Origin: a bacterium | Lineage (GTDB): Bacteria > Patescibacteriota > Minisyncoccia > UBA6257 > 02-FULL-45-10c | DNA length: 23,688 bases | NCBI GenBank assembly: GCA_021799965.1 | Contig: JAJYZL010000002.1 | Location: 1-23,688, forward strand | Reading direction: 5' to 3' | Part shown: piece after piece, positions 6,566 through 14,067 of the stretch | Layout: each line of letters opens with the position of its first letter | How positions within the stretch are numbered: the first letter of the stretch is position 1 | Program-made: the position numbers and the translations under genes | Notes under the pieces: generated by a model | What the model was told of the DNA's origin: nothing | What the model saw: the letters and a program-made list of their open reading frames with translations, nothing else | The model's database searches: none

Positions 6566-7306
6566 ATGAAACAGATACGCGAGATAGTTAATGCTCTCCT
6601 CGGCCTGGCGCGTTTAGTCAAAACGAACCAGAACGAGAAGGCTAAGATAGAGAAAGAGACGAGGAGGATCGCCGAACTCCTGAAAGGCGCCGGCCCGAGG
6701 GATATCCTGAACATTCTCGACGAGATAGTGTTCCAGGGTTTTTCTTCGAGCTCAGATACAATGGAGCCGGACGGGAAGGGCGGGGTCACGTGGGCACCGG
6801 AAAGATCAAGAATATACTGCGACTGCTTTTTCAGAGTCGCGGATGTTCTGAAATATACCGTGCTCGCACCGGAAAAGGACCTCTTTGGAAAGATAACTGG
6901 GCGGGGAATGAATATCTCTGTTCTAATATCTTTCTGCAGATGGCTTAACGTCGCCACGCCGTTGCCAAACCTGCTTTCTTTTGAAGGCAGGAACAAAACG
7001 GCTAAGCTGCTGCGGCCCAAGATGCCGGAACTAACCGAGTACATTCTTAGCCTGAACAATCAGGCGAAGGAACTGGACAGGCAGAACCGGTACGAAGAGG
7101 CCCAGAAAGCCAGGGACAATGCCAAGAAAGTGAACGAGGTGTACGGAAAAATGGAGCAGTATGTCTTACCGTGGCTGGAAAAGGAGGAAAAGAAGAAGCC
7201 CGCGGAAAAAGACAGCCTGATTCTCGGCAAAGTCCTGGAAACCAAAGGGTCCACTGAAAGCGTAGCAAAGCTGATCAAAGACGTCCTGAGAGAAACATCT
7301 AAGTAA
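6566..7306 (+). CDS. GC-rich orphan protein of unknown function, probably transferred
   Basis: I do not recognise this 246-aa protein. It is soluble and mostly helical. Residues 1-40 form a charged helix (EKAKIEKETRRIAELLKGAG). A central part contains the only two cysteines close together (IYCDCFFRVADVLKY) and a PLPNLLSFEGRNKTAKLL segment. Residues 165-246 are a Lys/Glu-rich helical tail. Base use differs from all neighbours: one 60-base stretch at 7081-7140 has 33 G or C, and CTG, AGG, GAG and AAG codons are common where neighbours use TTA, AGA, GAA and AAA. It carries its own consensus promoter, AGGAGG site and terminator, so it is a self-contained transcription unit. This is consistent with recent horizontal transfer or with a highly expressed gene. 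Confidence 0.8.
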   Translation: MKQIREIVNALLGLARLVKTNQNEKAKIEKETRRIAELLKGAGPRDILNILDEIVFQGFSSSSDTMEPDGKGGVTWAPERSRIYCDCFFRVADVLKYTVLAPEKDLFGKITGRGMNISVLISFCRWLNVATPLPNLLSFEGRNKTAKLLRPKMPELTEYILSLNNQAKELDRQNRYEEAQKARDNAKKVNEVYGKMEQYVLPWLEKEEKKKPAEKDSLILGKVLETKGSTESVAKLIKDVLRETSK

Positions 7307-7315
7307 CTTCGCCTA

Positions 7316-7419
7316 TGTTTCGCATTGTGAAACAAATGGCCTAGCCCCGCGCAAAACGCGGGGCTTTTACTTTCCAAAATGTTTCACGTTAAACAAATGT
7401 TTCACAAAAGCGTGAAACA
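7316..7419. other. Three parS-like palindromes around a terminator
   Basis: Half-sites TGTTTCRC and GTGAAACA (or TTAAACA) form three palindromes: 7316-7334 (TGTTTCGC-ATT-GTGAAACA), 7380-7395 (TGTTTCACGTTAAACA, no spacer) and 7398-7419 (TGTTTCAC-AAAAGC-GTGAAACA). The middle one differs at one of 16 positions from the well-known bacterial parS site bound by ParB. The other two have the half-sites moved apart by 3 and 6 bases. They could be ParB or other repressor sites, or simply transcript hairpins. No parB gene is in the window. Confidence 0.45.
7343..7368 (+). terminator. Intrinsic terminator of the orphan gene
   Basis: A GC-rich 9-bp stem (AGCCCCGCG at 7343-7351, CGCGGGGCT at 7357-7365) with loop CAAAA is followed by TTTT-AC-TTT. 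It lies about 36 bases after the stop at 7306 and is flanked by the parS-like palindromes. Confidence 0.88.
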
Positions 7420-7445
7420 TTATTGTAAAACTTTTTTGATTTATT

Positions 7446-7510
7446 CTGTCGTTGCGAGGACTTCTTAGTCCGTGGCAATCTGGATTGCTTCGCTTCGCTC
7501 GCAATGACAG
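7446..7510. repeat. Dispersed palindromic repeat with GTTGCGAGG/CTCGCAATGAC ends
   Basis: This 65-base element has 13-base ends, CTGTCGTTGCGAG and CTCGCAATGACAG, that pair with one mismatch. Inside are two small hairpins: GGACT-TCTT-AGTCC (7458-7471) and GCAATC-TG-GATTGC (7475-7488). It belongs to a very widespread intergenic repeat type seen in many unrelated bacteria; read in the minus frame it gives the familiar pseudo-peptide LSLRAKRSNPDCHGL. It holds no gene. Confidence 0.75.
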
Positions 7511-7568
7511 ATAATAAACTATTTTGCAAATGGGTTTGAAAATCCTTTTACCAAATACTTCCAGACGC

Positions 7569-7671
7569 GATACCTGCAAATTTTATTCAGAACAAGAAGC
7601 GAGGAGGAAATTCATAGTTTAAACTATATTTCCGACAAGCGACGAAGTTATGATTATAAATTTGCGGTATC
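7569..7671. repeat. 103-base multi-arm palindromic element
   Basis: Outer arms at 7569-7589 and 7651-7671 (GATACCTGCAAATTT against AAATTTGCGGTATC, one extra base) enclose an inner palindrome around AGTTTAAACT (7615-7624), extended by GGAAAT and ATTTCC. The single strand could fold as an outer stem, an internal loop and an inner stem. No open reading frame or tRNA/rRNA signature was seen. Together with the elements at 7446 and 7680 it fills the 486-base gene-free stretch 7307-7792; only 7511-7568 shows nothing notable. Confidence 0.55.
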
Positions 7672-7679
7672 CCTTCGGG

Positions 7680-7780
7680 TTGCGGACTAAGAATTGAAAA
7701 TTTCTGCGTTATGCTTCCTCGCTGTGGTTATTGCCACAAGCTCGTCAGCAAGCCTTGAAATTTTCAACTTATTCTAGCAA
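7680..7780. repeat. Second long inverted-repeat element
   Basis: TTGAAAATTTC in the left arm (within 7680-7704) pairs with GAAATTTTCAA in the right arm (7757-7780), and the outer parts pair imperfectly. An inner hairpin, TGTGG-TTATTG-CCACA, lies at 7723-7738. Its size and layout resemble the element at 7569-7671, and both contain a GCGAGGA-type segment, here in opposite orientation. They may be two members of one intergenic repeat family. Confidence 0.5.
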
Positions 7781-7792
7781 CGCATTTAGGAA

Positions 7793-8812
7793 TTATTTGG
7801 CAAAAGGATTTTTTGCTCCTATCACTTCAAAGTGCAAATGGCAGCCCGTCGGTCCGTGCGTTTCTCCTGTGTTGCCAATGTATCCTATAAGATCTCCCTG
7901 TGAAACATAATCTCCAACCGAAACAATAGATTTAGACAAATGGGCATATCTAGTTTTGGTATTATTCGGATGTTCAATCAAAATATAACTTCCATATCCG
8001 CCATTCCATCCAGAAGAAGTTTGTTCGAGCACCAGTCCTTCTGCCGATGCATAAACTGGTGTACCACAAGCATTAGCAATATCCACCGCATTGTAATTGT
8101 GCAAAATTCCCCAATTCCATCCGGTAGTAGGAATAGCAAAATACCCGGGATAATCTGGAAGATTGCCCGTAGGATTGTACGAGTTATTTATCGGTTTGCC
8201 ATTTGGAATTATTATCGTCTGCGTCGAATTCAAACTAACGGGCGATAAACCGGGATTATATGCGATAATTTTTTGTGCATCAACGGAATATTCCTGAGAG
8301 ATCGATTCTATGGTATCGCCAGACTTAACATTATATAAAACTCCCGACACCGGTAATATCACTATTTCTTTTCCGGGCGTGAGAGAGCCTGATTTTAAAT
8401 TAGGATTAGCCCATAAAATGGTATTCAAAGAAATTCCAAAACTGGCAGCAACTTTAGCCAAATTATCTCCGCGTTGTATCTTATATATTAAAAGACCGCC
8501 TCGTGTCGGTAAAATACCACTCAGCGGATTATCTTTATTTAAAAGATATGAGCTGTCCACTATAACAAAATTAGTCTGATCTGATGAAGCATACGAATTA
8601 AATCCATCAATTGATTGCGAAGCATTAACCGCACCATTTGAATCCCCAACATTCTCCGAACTATCCAGGGAAGTTTCCGCTAAAGCAGAATCCGCGGCAC
8701 TAAAAATACCCCACGGTTTTTCCAAATAAACCGAAAGCTGGTGATTAAATATTGAGGCAAGAAAAACCAAAATAAGAGGCGCGGCAATCTTCCAATCTTT
8801 TAAGTGGCGCAT
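7793..8812 (-). CDS. Membrane-anchored LysM-M23 peptidase
   Basis: The product (339 aa) is a cell-wall enzyme. An N-terminal transmembrane helix (about 9-28) is followed by a Ser/Asn-rich spacer, LysM domain 1 (about 109-153, YKIQRGDNLAKVAASFG), LysM domain 2 (about 159-203, YNVKSGDTIESISQEYS) and a C-terminal M23 (LytM/lysostaphin-type) zinc peptidase domain (about 235-335). Visible metal and catalytic residues are His238 and Asp244 (HNYNAVDIA), His291 (YAHL) and the HLHFE motif at 325-329, so it is probably active. Such enzymes cut peptide cross-links of peptidoglycan, and LysM holds them on the glycan. It is monocistronic and convergent with the repeat-filled stretch. It may remodel the wall at division or open it for the secretion apparatus; the latter is only inferred from proximity. 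Confidence 0.92.
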   Translation of the reverse strand: MRHLKDWKIAAPLILVFLASIFNHQLSVYLEKPWGIFSAADSALAETSLDSSENVGDSNGAVNASQSIDGFNSYASSDQTNFVIVDSSYLLNKDNPLSGILPTRGGLLIYKIQRGDNLAKVAASFGISLNTILWANPNLKSGSLTPGKEIVILPVSGVLYNVKSGDTIESISQEYSVDAQKIIAYNPGLSPVSLNSTQTIIIPNGKPINNSYNPTGNLPDYPGYFAIPTTGWNWGILHNYNAVDIANACGTPVYASAEGLVLEQTSSGWNGGYGSYILIEHPNNTKTRYAHLSKSIVSVGDYVSQGDLIGYIGNTGETHGPTGCHLHFEVIGAKNPFAK

Positions 8813-8891
8813 TAAATTCTTTGCTTTATTTAATTGTTGACGTAAGATATCAATAATATATACAAAATACCATGATAATTTAAAATTTAAA

Positions 8892-8983
8892 AATCAAAAC
8901 GAAAAATGACAATGCAAATTTTAAAAATTAATTCGAAGATAATTTTAACATTTTAATCTGTCATTTTGATTTTTGATATTTAC
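8892..8983. repeat. Gene-less copy of the S23-unit inverted repeat
   Basis: The right part, 8950-8983, is identical over 34 bases to 17473-17506. The left part, 8892-8913 (AATCAAAACGAAAAATGACA...), matches 17087-17108 at 20 of 22 positions. At 17087-17506 the same arms enclose the S23-type four-helix-bundle gene; here only about 36 bases lie between them. It sits in the 8813-9008 gap between the divergent peptidase and helicase genes, and its end lies 25 bases before the helicase start, so it may also contribute promoter sequence. Confidence 0.7.
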
Positions 8984-9008
8984 ATTTTACACTTTAATAA
9001 TATATAAA

Positions 9009-10820
9009 ATGGATAACCTTAACGATAAACAACAAGAAGCCGTCGAACACAGCGACGGTCCGCTTTTAATTGCCGCCGGAGCGGGATCGGGTAAAACCAA
9101 AACCCTGGTAAGCAGATTAGTTCACTTACTAAAGTCAGGAATAGCTCCGGAAAAGATCGTGGCCATAACATTTACCAATAAAGCCGCAAAAGAAATGCGG
9201 GATCGCATTGAAAATTATAAATTGCAGCCAGCGGGGGAGAAAACAACTTTTCAAAATTTATTTGTCGGAACATTCCATTCATTCGGGGCAAAAATATTAA
9301 AAAATGAAGCTGATGCGCCAGCCGGCGCATTCGGCCGTACAAAATATTTTACTATTTTTGACGACGAGGATTCTTTGAGCGTTGTTAAAAAAATAATAAA
9401 GGAAAAAGGGCTGCCAAAAGACAAATTTAATCCCATAACTATTCTTAGAAAAATTTCTGAAATAAAAAGTGAGATAAAAAATGTTGATGACGACGCGCAA
9501 ACCGCACACGACATAAAAGTTAGTTCGATCTACGAAGAATATGAAGAAACTCTAAAAAGAAGCAACGCTTTTGATTTTGATGATCTCATCACAAAGGTTG
9601 TTCAAATTTTTAAAAATAATCCCGAGGTATTAGAAAGATACAGGAACCAATACGAATACGTTCTTATTGATGAATACCAGGATATCAACACGGCGCAATA
9701 CCAGCTTATAAAATTATTGGCAGAAAAGCATCAGAATATTTTTGCTATCGGAGACGACGCGCAAAGTATTTATAAGTTCAGAGGATCGGACTTCAGAAAC
9801 TTTTTAAATTTTGAGTTAGACTGGCCAAAAGCCAAAATAATAAAATTAGAGCAAAATTATCGTTCCACTTCAATCATAATATCCGCCTCATCGGAATTGA
9901 TAAAAAATAACAAACAGCAGAAACCAAAAGAGCTTTGGACAAAAAACGAGGAAGGAGAACAGATAAAAATATCCGCTTATGAAAATGCCGAAGAAGAAGC
10001 CTGGGGCGTTTGCGAAAAAATATTGGAATTAATAAGGGCGGGCGCTCAGGCCGGAGAAATAGGAATACTTTATAGGACAAATGCTCAGTCCCGTGCACTG
10101 GAACAGGTTTTTATCCGAAGCAAAATTCCATATGAAATATACGGCGGCCTTAAATTTTATGCCAGAAAAGAAATCAAGGATGTTATCGCCGGTCTTCGCT
10201 ATGCCTATAATCCAAAAGACGCAGCAAGCGCAGAGCGACTGGAGAAAAGCCTGGGAAAAATAAAAAGCCGGTCTGTTTCCGCGCAACTTCCCGAGCTGGC
10301 AAAAGAATTAACACTGGTCCAGATCATAAGTTATTTCCTGGAAAATGCCGATTATTCCAATTATTTGGTAAAGAATTTTAAAAATCCCTCAGAACGCCTG
10401 GAAAATATCAAAGAGCTTATAAATTTTGCTTCTCAGTATGAAGATCCTTATAAATTCTTGGAAGAGGTAACGCTGGCATCAACTTCTGACGGCAAGCCCA
10501 AACTCCAAAAAAATGCGATAAAATTAATGACGATCCATGCCGCAAAAGGTCTGGAATTTGAAAATGTTTTTTTGGTCGGATGCAATGAAGGCCTATTGCC
10601 GCACGAGCAGTCTTTCTTCAAGGCCGAAGAACTTGAGGAGGAGAGGCGCCTTATGTATGTGGCTATGACCCGCGCCAAGAAAAAACTATTTATAAGTTTT
10701 TATAACCTTCCTTCCAGATTTCTAGGAGAACTTCCGGGAGATCTGATAGAATTTACAAAGATCTCCAGCTACGGAGAAAGGGATGCCGACTGGGATGACG
10801 AAACCATCTACATTGAATAA
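9009..10820 (+). CDS. UvrD/PcrA-type superfamily 1 DNA helicase
   Basis: With the ATG at 9009 the product has 603 aa. An in-frame TTG at 8973 would add 12 residues encoded by the AT repeat, which fit no family N-terminus. All SF1A motifs are present: Q motif LNDKQQEAV, Walker A AAGAGSGKT (22-30), Ia ITFTNKAAKEM, Ib GTFHSFGAKIL, Walker B LIDEYQD (about 219-225), III IGDDAQSIYKFRGSD, IV LEQNYRS, V MTIHAAKGLEFENVFL and VI RRLMYVAMTRAKK. It unwinds DNA 3' to 5' in repair and replication. At about 600 aa it is shorter than typical UvrD/PcrA (about 720); the missing part is in the 2B region between motifs IV and V and at the C-terminus. rsmA follows after 12 bases, so the two are likely co-transcribed. 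PcrA, UvrD and Rep cannot be told apart here. Confidence 0.95.
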   Translation: MDNLNDKQQEAVEHSDGPLLIAAGAGSGKTKTLVSRLVHLLKSGIAPEKIVAITFTNKAAKEMRDRIENYKLQPAGEKTTFQNLFVGTFHSFGAKILKNEADAPAGAFGRTKYFTIFDDEDSLSVVKKIIKEKGLPKDKFNPITILRKISEIKSEIKNVDDDAQTAHDIKVSSIYEEYEETLKRSNAFDFDDLITKVVQIFKNNPEVLERYRNQYEYVLIDEYQDINTAQYQLIKLLAEKHQNIFAIGDDAQSIYKFRGSDFRNFLNFELDWPKAKIIKLEQNYRSTSIIISASSELIKNNKQQKPKELWTKNEEGEQIKISAYENAEEEAWGVCEKILELIRAGAQAGEIGILYRTNAQSRALEQVFIRSKIPYEIYGGLKFYARKEIKDVIAGLRYAYNPKDAASAERLEKSLGKIKSRSVSAQLPELAKELTLVQIISYFLENADYSNYLVKNFKNPSERLENIKELINFASQYEDPYKFLEEVTLASTSDGKPKLQKNAIKLMTIHAAKGLEFENVFLVGCNEGLLPHEQSFFKAEELEEERRLMYVAMTRAKKKLFISFYNLPSRFLGELPGDLIEFTKISSYGERDADWDDETIYIE

Positions 10821-10832
10821 TATTTCTTCTAT

Positions 10833-11603
10833 ATGAGACAAAGACTTGGACAGCATTTTTTGAAAAATACAAATGCGATAAGTAAAATTATCGCGGCCTT
10901 GGATATTAAAAAAGATGAGTTAATAATCGAAATTGGTCCTGGCAAGGGAGCGCTGACATTACCGCTAGCCGAAGGATGCACCCAAAAAAGCTGTAAATTA
11001 ATCGCCATCGAAAAAGATGCCGAACTCGCCAAAAAACTTGGCGAGAATTTACAAGTAATAGAAGGGGATGCGTTAGAAGCTCTGCCTGATCTGGTTTCTA
11101 AATTAGAAAGAAAAAAATATAAATTAGTCGGAAATATTCCTTATTACATTACTGGAAAATTATTGAGAATTATAAGTGAGTTGGAACATAAGCCCGAACT
11201 AACTGTCCTAATGATTCAAAAAGAAGTAGCTGAAAGGATATCAGCCGTTCCGCCGAAAACAAATCTTTTATCCGCAGCGACTCAGTTTTGGGCAATACCC
11301 GAGATTATCCTGAAATTAAAGCCGGCCGATTTCGATCCCGCCCCCGAAGTTGATTCGGCGGTTATTAAATTAACAACAAAAATAGAAACGGAGGAAAATG
11401 CAGGAAATTATTATCGATTGATCCATATAATTTTCAAACAACCGAGAAAAACACTTTTAAACAATCTCCAAAAGGGACTGGGCATTAAAAAAGAAAAAAT
11501 CGAACCCGTCCTAAGTTCGCTGAAACTGCCTTTAACCGCAAGACCCCAGGATCTATCTATAAATGACATCATAAAGCTGTCATCAATTACAACGCAATCA
11601 TAA
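10833..11603 (+). CDS. rsmA: 16S rRNA adenine dimethyltransferase RsmA (KsgA)
   Basis: The product (256 aa, normal length) dimethylates two adjacent adenines in helix 45 of 16S rRNA with SAM, a late step of small-subunit assembly. The start MRQRLGQHFL carries the family's GQHFL motif. SAM-binding motif I is IEIGPGKGALT (GPGKG at 35-39), the acidic SAM-ribose residue is in IAIEKD (57-62), EGDALE is motif III, and NIPYY at 101-105 is the catalytic N-[IL]-P-[YF] motif. The C-terminal helical domain (about 185-250) includes FKQPRKTLLNNL. It lies 12 bases behind the helicase gene with no separate promoter visible. No odd features. Confidence 0.96.
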   Translation: MRQRLGQHFLKNTNAISKIIAALDIKKDELIIEIGPGKGALTLPLAEGCTQKSCKLIAIEKDAELAKKLGENLQVIEGDALEALPDLVSKLERKKYKLVGNIPYYITGKLLRIISELEHKPELTVLMIQKEVAERISAVPPKTNLLSAATQFWAIPEIILKLKPADFDPAPEVDSAVIKLTTKIETEENAGNYYRLIHIIFKQPRKTLLNNLQKGLGIKKEKIEPVLSSLKLPLTARPQDLSINDIIKLSSITTQS

Positions 11604-11628
11604 TTCCGATAATTCGCACATAGTGGGG

Positions 11629-11659
11629 TTTACACGCAATGGCATATTTGTTGTATAAT
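11629..11659 (+). promoter_or_regulatory. Probable promoter of the secretion operon
   Basis: TTTACA (11629-11634) and a consensus TATAAT (11654-11659) are 19 bases apart, slightly long. The -10 box ends 7 bases before the ATG at 11667, so the mRNA would be leaderless or nearly so. It lies in the only gap (63 bases) between rsmA and the run of plus-strand secretion genes. That makes it the likely main promoter of that operon. Confidence 0.6.
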
Positions 11660-11666
11660 ATAAACA

Positions 11667-12452
11667 ATGAGCAAACTAAAAATACTCATTACTGTTTTAT
11701 TTTTAGGGCTCGGATTGGGCGGAGCTTATTTTATTATTTCTAATTCTACGGCGGCCGCCCCTCAAGCGCAAAACAGCAATCTTGATATAACAAATAATAA
11801 CCCGGTCGGAACCGAAATCGCCACATCCACCATAGCATCTTCAACTGCAAATCTCAGCGAGGTTTTGGCAAAAAAAATAGCAACAGAAATGGCCGCGGCC
11901 AATCCTAATGGCACTATAAATGTATCGGGGAAAAACTACGTCAGCGCTCCGAAGCCGGAGAATTTAGCTAATGACTTATATGCCGAAGCTCAGAAGAATT
12001 TTGACCCAAATAGCTTAAGACCAGTAATCAAAGATTCTGACATTAAGATATCTGATGACAACAGCAAGGATGCATTAACAAATTACTTTGTCTCCTTTAA
12101 TGAAATAATCATCAACAATGCAAAAAATATTCCTCAAAACATACTATCTTCCAACTCAGATCCCCAAACTTCCGACTTTGCTCAAATAACCGATATTTAT
12201 AAAAAAGGAATAGCTGATTTTTATAGCTTAAGCGTTCCTAGTAAAATTTTAGATATAGACAAAAAAGAAATAGAGTTGCTCACTACAGAAAAAAATATTT
12301 ACCAGGCATTAGCTAATATGGATCAAGATCCAGTTACTGCAAATTTAGCGCTAAATGAATTACCCAACATCTATCAAGAATTTGATAATCTCAAAATAAC
12401 TATAGATAATTTTATTAAAACTAATCAGCTAAATATAAATACTCTGCAATAA
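11667..12452 (+). CDS. Membrane-anchored protein of unknown function, first gene of the secretion operon
   Basis: I do not recognise this 261-aa protein. One N-terminal hydrophobic helix (about 5-25, ILITVLFLGLGLGGAYFII) serves as anchor or uncleaved signal. It is followed by a low-complexity Ala/Ser/Thr/Asn stretch (to about 70) and a helical, probably extracellular, C-terminal part (about 95-261) with no cysteines. The next gene starts 1 base after its stop, so the two are translated together. Position and topology suggest an accessory envelope component of the secretion apparatus. There is no motif for an enzyme. Confidence 0.7.
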   Translation: MSKLKILITVLFLGLGLGGAYFIISNSTAAAPQAQNSNLDITNNNPVGTEIATSTIASSTANLSEVLAKKIATEMAAANPNGTINVSGKNYVSAPKPENLANDLYAEAQKNFDPNSLRPVIKDSDIKISDDNSKDALTNYFVSFNEIIINNAKNIPQNILSSNSDPQTSDFAQITDIYKKGIADFYSLSVPSKILDIDKKEIELLTTEKNIYQALANMDQDPVTANLALNELPNIYQEFDNLKITIDNFIKTNQLNINTLQ

Positions 12453-12453
12453 A

Positions 12454-14058
12454 ATGAAATTAACTTTTTATAAAAAAATAATAATAGGGGTACTACTACT
12501 TGGTTTATTTTATAATCCATCATTTTTCATTCCAAAAACACATGCTGCCACAGTATTAGGAAGCGGCACGGTTTATCCAGATTTTCTAGCCGCCTTAACT
12601 AATAGTTACGTTGCTCCAAATATAGGCCTAATAGCATCAACCAATTCCAAAATAGCCGCGGAGCAATCAGCGCAACATCTCAAAACTAACACCGATAAGT
12701 GGACGCAAACACTTTTAAAAGTTGCCGGGCAGGCTATAAAAAAATTAGTGCTCGATCGATTGGCTAATGCAGCAACTCAATGGATACTTAATGGCGGATT
12801 TGAGGGCAAAGGCGGACCATTAATTCAAGATTGGGGCGCATTTTTCCAACAAGCCGGTCAAGAAGCCGTGGGAATGGAGGCTCAGCAACTCCTGCCATGG
12901 CTCTGTGCCCCGATAAAGGTTAATGTGGCTTTGAGCTTCTTTGCTCCACAACAATCCAATACGAGCGTGAGTTGTACGCTTAACAGCATTGTGGGTAATA
13001 TAGATGACCTGTTTAAAAATTTTAATAAAGAAAGCAAGGGGAGGTGGCTTACTTATAATGCTCTCTGGGAACCGCAAAATAACTTTTTTGGCACAGCCAT
13101 AGCCACAGAAGATCAAAAAGAACTAACTCTTTCGGATGTCCTAAAATCAAAAACCATGGACGCCCAGCTCAGTGCCGGATTCAAATCACAGACAAGGATT
13201 GTGCCGGATGGCAACGGCGGAACAAAAACCGAAATACTTACACCGGGAAATCAGATAGCCCAATCTATTTATAATACATCTTTGGATACAAACAAAGTAG
13301 CTGGAATCATAAGCGCTGACGACGTTGCCGGCTATATCGGGGCATTGATGGATGCCGTTATTTACCGCTATGGACTTTTAACGATGAATGGAATCGCCGG
13401 ATCTTTGACACACAGTGATAGCGAGAATACGAGCACCGCCTATGCCGATTACCAAAATGCAGCTTTTTCCCAAATCAATTCTATTACATTTAAAAATGAC
13501 CGCTCTCTGTTTAATTCAAATTTCAACAGTATGTTGGCTACAAAACAAAGCACATTGATAAATATTAATCAAGCCATTAACATAGAAACCAATCTAAAGG
13601 ATGCACTTACCACGCTGCTAAATTGTGATGTTTCCGCTGCATTTCCAAGTGGACAAACCACATCAATAAGCAATCAATTCCTAAATATACAGGACGAACT
13701 CACTGTTATCGAGGCGGCTATAAGTAATTTTCAATCGAGTCGATCCGGCATTCAAAATGATATAACTACTATACAGTCAACTCAGTCTGAATTTAATGCT
13801 ATGAACCCCCAAGATACCAACAGCGAAGATCTTATGGTTAAAACTTATAATAATCTAGTTACTAACGGCACCATGGACACGCAAGTCGCGAATCAGGCGC
13901 TTAGCGACTCGCAAACAAATCTCGCTAGCGCCCAAACTTACTCTAATAATTTATTACAATCAAATGCTGACTTGGGCGGCTACCAAGATATAATTTCAGC
14001 TTGCGCTAGCGTTCCAACTATAATTCCGTCATCAACATCATCAACAACTCCGCAATAA
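12454..14058 (+). CDS. Large exported protein of the secretion operon
   Basis: The 534-aa product begins with a signal peptide (hydrophobic core at about 8-25, cleavage after THAA near residue 32). Its mature N-terminal part (about 40-140) is helical, with ALTNSYVAPNIGLIASTNSKIAAEQSAQ and a possible amphipathic segment IKKLVLDRLANAATQWILNGG. The middle contains two cysteines (about 152 and 173) that could form a disulphide. The C-terminal third (about 370-515) is predicted coiled coil, rich in Gln, Asn and Ser. It resembles the exported proteins that sit next to VirB6 in CPR type IV secretion-like loci. A VirB5-like role is possible from position and helix content, but no sequence motif proves it. 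The VirB6-like gene follows 9 bases later. Confidence 0.65.
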   Translation: MKLTFYKKIIIGVLLLGLFYNPSFFIPKTHAATVLGSGTVYPDFLAALTNSYVAPNIGLIASTNSKIAAEQSAQHLKTNTDKWTQTLLKVAGQAIKKLVLDRLANAATQWILNGGFEGKGGPLIQDWGAFFQQAGQEAVGMEAQQLLPWLCAPIKVNVALSFFAPQQSNTSVSCTLNSIVGNIDDLFKNFNKESKGRWLTYNALWEPQNNFFGTAIATEDQKELTLSDVLKSKTMDAQLSAGFKSQTRIVPDGNGGTKTEILTPGNQIAQSIYNTSLDTNKVAGIISADDVAGYIGALMDAVIYRYGLLTMNGIAGSLTHSDSENTSTAYADYQNAAFSQINSITFKNDRSLFNSNFNSMLATKQSTLININQAINIETNLKDALTTLLNCDVSAAFPSGQTTSISNQFLNIQDELTVIEAAISNFQSSRSGIQNDITTIQSTQSEFNAMNPQDTNSEDLMVKTYNNLVTNGTMDTQVANQALSDSQTNLASAQTYSNNLLQSNADLGGYQDIISACASVPTIIPSSTSSTTPQ

Positions 14059-14067
14059 AAATCACCG

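Noticed and set aside
7343..7368. Orphan-gene region as a prophage or insertion sequence
   Set aside because: No transposase, integrase or phage structural gene and no flanking target duplication were seen.
7367..7579. Possible 70-aa minus-strand protein
   Set aside because: It is a translation of the terminator, the parS-like palindromes and the widespread repeat; the LSLRAKRSNPDCHGL stretch is a repeat artefact.
8973..9008. TTG start at 8973 for the helicase
   Set aside because: The extra 12 residues lie in the dispersed AT-rich repeat and match no helicase N-terminus; the Q motif follows the ATG at 9009 directly.
12454..14058. Firm assignment as VirB5
   Set aside because: Exported, helical and next to a VirB6-like gene, but there is no diagnostic motif, so only position supports it.
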